A stretch of 12,415 nucleotides of DNA from Flavobacteriales bacterium (lineage in GTDB: Bacteria; Bacteroidota; Bacteroidia; Flavobacteriales_D; Sanyastnellaceae). Below, in pieces: positions 6,906 to 12,415 of this stretch; position 1 is the stretch's first letter, and each line of letters starts with the position of its first letter. Location: assembly GCA_028825055.1 (NCBI GenBank), contig JAPKAW010000038.1, positions 1-12,415 on the forward strand, in the 5' to 3' direction. The notes under the pieces are model-generated. The model saw only the letters and a program-made list of their open reading frames with translations, was not told the DNA's origin and made no database searches. A program made the translations under genes and the position numbers.

Positions 6906-9632
6906 TTATCGATTGGCATGGGCGAACACCTCATCGAGGATCTCCTGTTGTCGGCTTTTGTGCACCTCGGAGGAGCCCGATGCCGGACTGGCGCTCATGG
7001 GTCGCGAAATCACACTGAGTGGAACTCGCGTGAAATGCTGCAGCATGAAACTCCAAGCACCCATATTCTGTGGTTCTTCTTGGACCCAAACGTAATTGGC
7101 ATCCCTACCGTACTTCTGAATAATTTGATCTAACTCTAACGCTGGCAAAGGATGGATTTGCTCCAACCGCACGAACGCTAGATTGTCCGCTTGCACTTCT
7201 TGAAGCACCTCAATCAAATCATAATAGACCTTTCCAGTACACAGCATGACCGTATCTACTCGGCTCGCAGATGTCGCGTCTCGATGACGCGGATCATCGA
7301 TGACCTTTTGAAAACCGCCCTTGCCCATCTGCTTGAAAGAAGAAACAGCTAACGGGTAGCGCAACAGTTTTTTCGGAGTGAAGATGATCAAAGGTTTCCG
7401 GAATGGCCATTTGACCTGGCGACGGAGCAAGTGAAAATAATTGGCTGGCTCAGTGACATTGCAGATGAACATGTTCTCCCCACTCCCCAATTGCAGAAAC
7501 CGCTCCATGCGACCAGAACTGTGCTCTGACCCCATGCCTTCATAGCCATGAGGAAGCATCATAGTGAGTCCATTCATGGTTCGCCATTTGTCTTCAGCTG
7601 CGCTCAAGAATTGATCGAACAGTATCTGCGCCCCGTTGTTAAAGTCTCCAAATTGGGCTTCCCAAATGGTCAGGCCGTTTGGCGTTGCAAAGGCATAGCC
7701 ATAGTCAAACCCTGCGACAGCATACTCGCTCAACAACGAATTATAAATACTCAACTTCGCTTGACCTTCACTAACATGGTTCAGTGGAATAATCTCTTCT
7801 TCGGTGTCCTCCGTTTTGACGACAGCATGGCGGTGTGAAAATGTCCCGCGTTCTACATCTTGTCCGCTAATCCGAACTGGATGCCCTTCAGCCAACAACG
7901 AGGCATACGCCAGCAATTCTCCAAGTGCCCAATCCAAACGATCTTCCTCAATCATCTTCACCCGGTCCCGCATCAATTTTACGGATTTCCGATAGAATTT
8001 CTTGCCATCAGGCAGCGTAGACATCGCAATGGCTAATGCTTTTAACTTCTTCGCATCAACGGATGTTTCTGGTGTACCATGCAACGATTCTTCATTCGGA
8101 GTTTCATAGCCGCTCCACAAATCACTCAGGAAATCGAGCACCTCTGCTTTTTTCCTTTTCTGCGCTTTTGCATGCGCCTTTTCCATCAGCTTCAATTGCT
8201 CATCTCGGATGGTCTCAGCCTGAGTTTCCTCCATGCTGCCATCAGCAATAAGGCGATTCATGTAAATCTTGAGTGGATTCGAATGCTGGCTAATCGCTTT
8301 ATACAGTTTTGGTTGGGTAAACATCGGTTCATCCCCTTCGTTGTGGCCATATTTTCTGTAGCCCAACAGGTCGATAAAGACATCCCGTTTCCATTCTTGT
8401 CGATACTTCAAAGCAATGCGCATGACTTGCACCACGGCTTCTGCATCATCGGCATTCACATGAAAACTCAAAGCTTGTGTCACCTTACTCACATCTGTGC
8501 AATAAGTCGAAGAACGTGCGTCCAAATAATTGGTCGTGAATCCAACTTGGTTGTTGACCACGATGTGCACTGTACCTCCGGTACGGTAACCGTCAAGCTG
8601 GGCCATTTGCGCCAATTCGTAGACAACGCCTTGACCAGCAAATGCCGCATCTCCATGAATCAAAATGGGCAACACCTTGGTCTCATCCCCTCCCAATGAT
8701 TCAATGCGCGCACGTGACATCCCTTGCACCACAGGTCCAACGGCTTCTAAATGCGAAGGATTGGGGGCCAATGTTATGTTGACGTTCTCGCCTGAGTCAG
8801 CTTTTACTGGCCGAGAATACCCCAAGTGGTACTTGACATCTCCATCGAATTCCATTGCATCATCGTACGCCTTGCCTTCAAACTCACAAAAAATCTCTTC
8901 GTAAGGTTTGCCCAAAACATGGGCCAAAGTGGACAATCGGCCTCGGTGTGCCATGCCAATAAAAACCTCCTGAACTCCCTGCAACGTCCCTTCTTCGATC
9001 ACGGCATCTAACGCCGCGATCAATGTTTCTCCCCCCTCCAATGAGAATCGCTTCTGGCCTACAAACTTCTTCTGCAAGAACTCTTCAAACAAGGTCGCTT
9101 GCGATAGTTTCTTGAGAATTTGAATACGGTCAGCCAACTCAATTCGTGGACGATTCGCAAGCTCTATATTTTTCCTCACCCAAGCCTTGCGCTCAACATC
9201 TTGGATCATCATGTATTCGATTCCAATGCTATGGCAATAGGTCTCCTCGAGATGATCAATAATTCGTTGCAACGTGGCTTCTCCCAGTCCGACTTTGAGA
9301 CCAGCTTGAAACACCACCGGTAAATCCGATTCAGATAGTCCAAAGTTGGACAAGCTCAAATCTGGGGTGTAAACCCGTCGTGTGCGGACCGGGTTGGTAT
9401 GGGTAAATAAGTGCCCTCGTGAGCGGTAGGCCTGAATCAAGTTGATGACTTGAAATTCCTTCAGAGTCTGAGGGGTCGGCGCTTCCTTATCGTAAGAGGC
9501 CAAAGCCAAATCAAAACCTTTGAAAAAAAGCTGCCAACTCGTGTTGACGGACTCGGGGTCAGAGCAATATTGCTGGTATAGCGCGTCCAGTGCGTTTGGC
9601 TCTGCCTGACTGATAAAATCTAAAGGGTCCAT
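6906..9632 (-). CDS. sucA: 2-oxoglutarate dehydrogenase E1 component
   Basis: Thiamine diphosphate-dependent E1 that decarboxylates 2-oxoglutarate and succinylates the lipoyl arm of SucB. The 908 residues match the usual 900-950. The N-terminus carries the E1o-type segment (about 14-40, ending SWQLFFKGF) that binds the E2 core in studied homologues. Active-site features in order are MAHRGRLSTL with His229, NPSHLEAVGP with His294, the ThDP/Mg motif from GDAAFAGQG (Gly327, Asp328) to the NNQ at 360-362, YGHNEGDEP with His430, then the transketolase-like pyrimidine domain with HGYEGMGSEHSSGRMERFLQL (positions 695-715). The ATG at 9632 is chosen because the protein then begins as homologues do, shortly after a promoter-like element. 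It is upstream of sucB in the same operon. Confidence 0.97.
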   Translation of the reverse strand: MDPLDFISQAEPNALDALYQQYCSDPESVNTSWQLFFKGFDLALASYDKEAPTPQTLKEFQVINLIQAYRSRGHLFTHTNPVRTRRVYTPDLSLSNFGLSESDLPVVFQAGLKVGLGEATLQRIIDHLEETYCHSIGIEYMMIQDVERKAWVRKNIELANRPRIELADRIQILKKLSQATLFEEFLQKKFVGQKRFSLEGGETLIAALDAVIEEGTLQGVQEVFIGMAHRGRLSTLAHVLGKPYEEIFCEFEGKAYDDAMEFDGDVKYHLGYSRPVKADSGENVNITLAPNPSHLEAVGPVVQGMSRARIESLGGDETKVLPILIHGDAAFAGQGVVYELAQMAQLDGYRTGGTVHIVVNNQVGFTTNYLDARSSTYCTDVSKVTQALSFHVNADDAEAVVQVMRIALKYRQEWKRDVFIDLLGYRKYGHNEGDEPMFTQPKLYKAISQHSNPLKIYMNRLIADGSMEETQAETIRDEQLKLMEKAHAKAQKRKKAEVLDFLSDLWSGYETPNEESLHGTPETSVDAKKLKALAIAMSTLPDGKKFYRKSVKLMRDRVKMIEEDRLDWALGELLAYASLLAEGHPVRISGQDVERGTFSHRHAVVKTEDTEEEIIPLNHVSEGQAKLSIYNSLLSEYAVAGFDYGYAFATPNGLTIWEAQFGDFNNGAQILFDQFLSAAEDKWRTMNGLTMMLPHGYEGMGSEHSSGRMERFLQLGSGENMFICNVTEPANYFHLLRRQVKWPFRKPLIIFTPKKLLRYPLAVSSFKQMGKGGFQKVIDDPRHRDATSASRVDTVMLCTGKVYYDLIEVLQEVQADNLAFVRLEQIHPLPALELDQIIQKYGRDANYVWVQEEPQNMGAWSFMLQHFTRVPLSVISRPMSASPASGSSEVHKSRQQEILDEVFAHANR

Positions 9633-9656
9633 GAGGACAGTTCGTGTTTCGACTCA

Positions 9657-9664
9657 CAAATATA
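9657..9664 (-). promoter_or_regulatory. Candidate sucAB promoter, -7 element
   Basis: Read on the - strand this is TATATTTG, an exact fit to the Bacteroidota -7 consensus TAnnTTTG. It ends 24 bp before the sucA start codon, leaving a short leader. No clear -33 TTTG sits at the standard distance; the nearest is TTGG with a spacer of about 14 bp. The position in the 81-bp gap between the unknown gene and sucA supports a separate promoter for sucAB. I see no convincing terminator for the upstream genes in the same gap, so read-through from them is also possible. Confidence 0.5.
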
Positions 9665-9713
9665 CATGACCGCAAGCACCAAGCCTATTTACAGCGAGGC
9701 AAAAGCTTAAGCC

Positions 9714-10061
9714 CTATGAATAGGTCCAACGCGTCCAAACTTTAAGAGCTGCACGTTGAAGTGACTTCTCGGCCAATAGCTTCGATGCTTCCTCTCGATC
9801 ACACTCATGTAGGATGCTTCGGACAAGCCCCTCCCCCAAATCCAGTCTGTAAAAAGCAGTAAAAACAGGCGTTGCGCTACGATCTAAGCTCCAAGAGATA
9901 TGGTCCTCAAGCAACTGCAGCAGTGAAATCGATGCCGAAGTGACACGCTCGGTGTCCCATTCGAAGTCTTTAATCAATTGCTCTTGAACAGCTTCCAAGA
10001 ATTTCGAGTGACTCCATTCATCGGGAGTTTCTCGATTCGGCAGCATCACCTTCCATTCCAT
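9714..10061 (-). CDS. Small protein of unknown function downstream of the prenyl synthase
   Basis: I do not recognise this 115-residue protein. It has no signal peptide or membrane segment, is rich in Glu, Leu, Arg and Trp, and is probably mostly helical. Visible landmarks are an N-terminal MEWKVMLPNR, a DEW at 14-16, a hydrophobic/charged helix at about 43-60, FYRLDLGEGLV at 70-80, and a C-terminal helix with ALKVWTRW at about 105-112. The case for a real gene is positional: its ATG lies 2 bp after the stop of the prenyl synthase on the same strand, it fills the space to the sucA promoter region, and the opposite-strand frames there look like noise. The arrangement suggests translational coupling to the prenyl synthase. 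The function is open, and a link to isoprenoid synthesis is only a guess from neighbourhood. Confidence 0.75.
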   Translation of the reverse strand: MEWKVMLPNRETPDEWSHSKFLEAVQEQLIKDFEWDTERVTSASISLLQLLEDHISWSLDRSATPVFTAFYRLDLGEGLVRSILHECDREEASKLLAEKSLQRAALKVWTRWTYS

Positions 10062-10063
10062 AT

Positions 10064-11047
10064 TCAGGACTGTCGCGTGGTGACCAATCCTGCAACAAAT
10101 TCAAACCAACCCCGGTGGGTCCCTTGAAGCTCCAATGCATCCATGCAAGCGAACGCCGCTTCAATGCATTCTTCCATACGGTGACGTGCTGCGCCATCTG
10201 AACCCAATTCGACCATGATTGATTTGACCGCTTTAACCTTGCTTTTGTGGTCATGCCCCTTGCCATTCCACCGTTTTAATTCCTCCCGTTGCGCTGCTGA
10301 TGCTTGCTCCCAGGCGTGGATGCGTAGATATGTTTTTTTGTCCGAAAGGATGTCTCCTCCCATTTGCTTTCCCGTAGCAGCCGTTCCGAAGGCGTCCAGC
10401 AGGTCGTCTTGCATTTGAAAGGCCAGCCCCAACTGCTCTCCCAATCGATACCACAATTGAATCCGGTCCTCCGACGCACCGGCCGCTCTAGCACCCAATG
10501 CCAATGATGCCGCGACAAGAACCGATGTCTTCAGGCGAATCATGTTCCAGTATTCGTCCAACGTGACATCTTCGCGCAATTCAAAAGCCATGTCCGCCTG
10601 CTGGCCAATACACACTTCTAAAGCAGTTCGATTGAACAAATGCAATGCCTTTGGCAACGCCGGCGCATTCAATCCTGTTAACGCCATCGAAGCCAGGGTA
10701 AACATGGCATCTCCTGAGAGGATTGCCGCATTCGAACCCCACCGTTGATGCACCGTTTCCTTGCCTCGTCGCAAAGGAGCCTCGTCCATGATGTCATCGT
10801 GCATCAAGGTGAAGTTGTGAAACAACTCTACAGCCAACGCTGCAGGCAAGGCCTCCTCCAAGGGTTGCGCTTCCGCTTCGCATGCCGCTAAAGCCAAAAC
10901 AGCACGCAGGCGCTTTCCGCCCAAAGACATCAAGTAATGAATGGGCGCGTAAAGACCATCGTCCGCATCAGCAGGCCATTCAGAAAGAAAGACTTCGGTG
11001 GCGCGATTCGCTTCTAGCTTAAGACGTTCCAGATTAGCTTGACTCAT
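10064..11047 (-). CDS. Short-chain polyprenyl diphosphate synthase (probably GGPP/FPP type)
   Basis: Trans-isoprenyl diphosphate synthase that condenses allylic diphosphates with isopentenyl diphosphate in the cytoplasm. The 327-residue protein has the family's substrate-binding motifs: GGKRLR at 43-48, the first Asp-rich motif DDIMD at 84-88 followed by RRGK at 93-96, and the second Asp-rich motif DDLLD at 214-218, with GGDILSDKKTY at about 230-240. Phe79 lies five residues before the first Asp-rich motif, a position where a bulky residue limits chain length in characterised enzymes and where long-chain synthases usually carry a small one. The stretch ELFHNFTLMHDDIMD resembles Bacteroidota geranylgeranyl-type synthases as I recall them. 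Product length cannot be fixed from sequence alone, so no symbol is given (candidates would be ispA- or crtE-like). It starts 13 bp after the rmlA stop. Confidence 0.9.
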   Translation of the reverse strand: MSQANLERLKLEANRATEVFLSEWPADADDGLYAPIHYLMSLGGKRLRAVLALAACEAEAQPLEEALPAALAVELFHNFTLMHDDIMDEAPLRRGKETVHQRWGSNAAILSGDAMFTLASMALTGLNAPALPKALHLFNRTALEVCIGQQADMAFELREDVTLDEYWNMIRLKTSVLVAASLALGARAAGASEDRIQLWYRLGEQLGLAFQMQDDLLDAFGTAATGKQMGGDILSDKKTYLRIHAWEQASAAQREELKRWNGKGHDHKSKVKAVKSIMVELGSDGAARHRMEECIEAAFACMDALELQGTHRGWFEFVAGLVTTRQS

Positions 11048-11060
11048 TGAATTGTCGTTT

Positions 11061-11930
11061 TTAATGACCGCGCGACAATTGATCCAAGAGGTAATCTCCG
11101 TAACCCGACTTTCGCAACGGTTCCGCTACTTTTTTGAGTTGGTCATCGGAAATGTATCCCATTCTCCAGGCGATTTCTTCAATGCACCCGACTTTCAACC
11201 CCTGCCGTTCTTCAATGACTTGAACATATTGCGAGGCTTGCATCAGCGATGCATGTGTTCCGGTATCCAACCACGCCATCCCACGGTCCAGTTTTGAAAC
11301 GAACAGTTTTCCAGCCTCCAAATACGCCCGGTTCACATCGGTAATTTCATACTCTCCACGTTCGCTTGGCTTCAAAGCCTTTGCGATTTCCACCACGCTA
11401 TTGTCATAAAAATACAGCCCTGGAACCGCGTAATTCGACTCCGGATTGTCTGGCTTTTCTTCAATGTTTGTGACCCGATCATCTCCGTCGAACGAAACAA
11501 CGCCGTATCGCTCAGGGTCGGTCACGTAGTAAGCGTAAACAATTGCTCCCACCGGGTCGGTGTTGGCCCGCAATTGCCGGCCAAAACCTTTCCCGTAAAA
11601 GATGTTGTCGCCGAGCACCAATGCCACCTTGTCCGAGCCAATGAAGGACTCTCCAATGACAAAGGCTTGGGCCAATCCATTGGGGATGGCCTGTTCCGCA
11701 TATTCAATCGTACAGCCAATCTCGCTTCCATCGCCCAATAATCGCTTAAAACCAGGCAAGTCAGCGGGAGTGGATATGATGAGAATCTCCCGGATACCAC
11801 TTAACATCAAAGTCGACAGCGGATAGTAAATCATTGGCTTGTCGTATATCGGCATCAGCTGTTTACTGATGGCTCGAGTCAACGGCCACAATCTGGTTCC
11901 GGACCCTCCTGCTAGAATGATGCCTTTCAT
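11061..11930 (-). CDS. rfbA: Glucose-1-phosphate thymidylyltransferase
   Basis: RmlA/RfbA joins dTTP and glucose-1-phosphate to make dTDP-glucose, the first step toward dTDP-L-rhamnose and other deoxysugars for surface polysaccharide. The 289-residue length is typical. Motifs are the nucleotide-binding LAGGSGTRLWPLT at 6-18, KQLMPIYDKPMIYYPLS at 23-39, LGDNIFYG at 106-113 with catalytic/metal Asp108, IEEKP at 156-160, GEYEITDVN at 192-200, and WLDTGTH at 220-226. The ATG at 11930 gives the standard MKGIILAGG beginning. A TTG at 11945 in the same frame would add five residues but is not needed. None of the usual partners rfbB, rfbC or rfbD is in the window. It follows the exporter gene by 31 bp and precedes the prenyl synthase by 13 bp. 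Confidence 0.95.
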   Translation of the reverse strand: MKGIILAGGSGTRLWPLTRAISKQLMPIYDKPMIYYPLSTLMLSGIREILIISTPADLPGFKRLLGDGSEIGCTIEYAEQAIPNGLAQAFVIGESFIGSDKVALVLGDNIFYGKGFGRQLRANTDPVGAIVYAYYVTDPERYGVVSFDGDDRVTNIEEKPDNPESNYAVPGLYFYDNSVVEIAKALKPSERGEYEITDVNRAYLEAGKLFVSKLDRGMAWLDTGTHASLMQASQYVQVIEERQGLKVGCIEEIAWRMGYISDDQLKKVAEPLRKSGYGDYLLDQLSRGH

Positions 11931-11961
11931 GGTACAGATATTCAATGTTCTTTCAAAGGTC

Positions 11962-12415
11962 TCAAGAAGAAGGGCCCTTGTTTTTTCGCTGCTGAATTAA
12001 CACCTCGTGCTGTTCTTCTCCCTTGCCCGGTGAAGTGCCCTCCTGAATAGAGAGCTCTTCGAGTTCAATGTCCTCTTCCTCATCCAAAATTGAAAAGAAC
12101 GGTTCTGAAAATGACTTGGTGGTCAATGATTTTTCAAAAGCAAGCAACAAACTTGGAAGCAACAGTAGGTTGGTAAACATGGCTACCCCTAGGGTGATCG
12201 ATACCAAAATTCCCAGCGATCGTGTTCCATCAAATCCTGACATCGCAAACATCAAGAATCCAAAAAATAGCACGATGGAAGTGTACATCATGCTCACTCC
12301 CGTTTCTTTCAGTGCGAGAATAACAGACTCTTTAATGTTCCACGTCTTGAAGTTTAGCTCTTGACGGTATTTCGCTAAAAAGTGTATGGTGTCATCCACA
12401 GAAATTCCAAAGGCA
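11962..12415 (-). CDS. RND/MMPL-type membrane exporter, C-terminal part only
   Basis: The gene runs off the right edge, leaving about 151 C-terminal residues. The visible part starts with AFGISVDDTIHFL, which resembles the fourth-helix region of the second membrane half in RND-superfamily exporters, including MMPL and sterol-sensing-domain-like proteins. Two further hydrophobic stretches follow (about SMMYTSIVLFFGFLMFAM and LGILVSITLGVAMFTNLLLL), matching the last membrane helices of such a transporter. After them comes a cytoplasmic tail of about 50 residues that is very acidic (ILDEEEDIELEELS) and then Gln/Lys-rich. The GTG at 12399 is internal and not the start. Substrate is unknown; lipid, hydrophobe or drug export are all possible in this superfamily. 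It is probably the upstream member of the run leading into rfbA. Confidence 0.85.
   Translation of the reverse strand, partial: AFGISVDDTIHFLAKYRQELNFKTWNIKESVILALKETGVSMMYTSIVLFFGFLMFAMSGFDGTRSLGILVSITLGVAMFTNLLLLPSLLLAFEKSLTTKSFSEPFFSILDEEEDIELEELSIQEGTSPGKGEEQHEVLIQQRKNKGPSS

Noticed and set aside
8079..8699. 206-residue open frame on the + strand inside sucA.
   Set aside because: It is antisense to well-conserved sucA sequence carrying the ThDP motif, and its translation shows no recognisable domain.
9676..9713. Possible terminator between the unknown gene and sucA (GCCT/AGGC arms).
   Set aside because: The stem is only 4 bp with a 10-nt loop and no T-run on the - strand.

Overview
The window looks like an ordinary stretch of chromosome from a member of the Bacteroidota, most likely a Flavobacteriales relative. 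Three observations support this. Both promoter-like sites found between genes carry the Bacteroidota -7 element TAnnTTTG (as TATATTTG). Start codons lack clear Shine-Dalgarno sequences. The RodA, MreC and prenyl-synthase proteins have features I associate with that phylum. The taxonomic call is inference from recalled family features, not from a search.

Left half (1-5346, + strand): the canonical rod-shape/elongasome operon mreB (5' end cut off by the window)-mreC-mreD-mrdA(PBP2)-rodA. From mreC onward each stop codon overlaps the next start (ATGA, ATGA, TGATG), so the genes are probably translationally coupled. MreB filaments, the MreC/MreD membrane scaffold, the SEDS glycosyltransferase RodA and the transpeptidase PBP2 together build the lateral peptidoglycan wall.

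Middle (5347-5583): a 237-bp AT-rich intergenic region between convergent operons. It holds two strong hairpins with T-runs and, between rodA and the first hairpin, a promoter-like site pointing right with no gene to drive. This is the most interesting part of the window: a possible RNA of about 60 nt.

Right half (5584-12415, all - strand): read in transcription order, the C-terminal end of an RND/MMPL-type membrane exporter (cut by the window), rmlA/rfbA (dTDP-glucose synthesis), a short-chain prenyl diphosphate synthase, a small unrecognised protein 2 bp after it, then sucA and sucB (E1 and E2 of 2-oxoglutarate dehydrogenase). SucAB probably has its own promoter in the 81-bp gap upstream of sucA. 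The four genes before sucA are spaced 2-31 bp apart and look like one transcription unit.

No mobile elements, CRISPR arrays, tRNAs, rRNAs or phage genes were seen, and no clearly new multigene system is present. The candidates worth following are the orphan promoter/terminator pair, the small unknown protein coupled to the prenyl synthase, and the enlarged RodA loop region.
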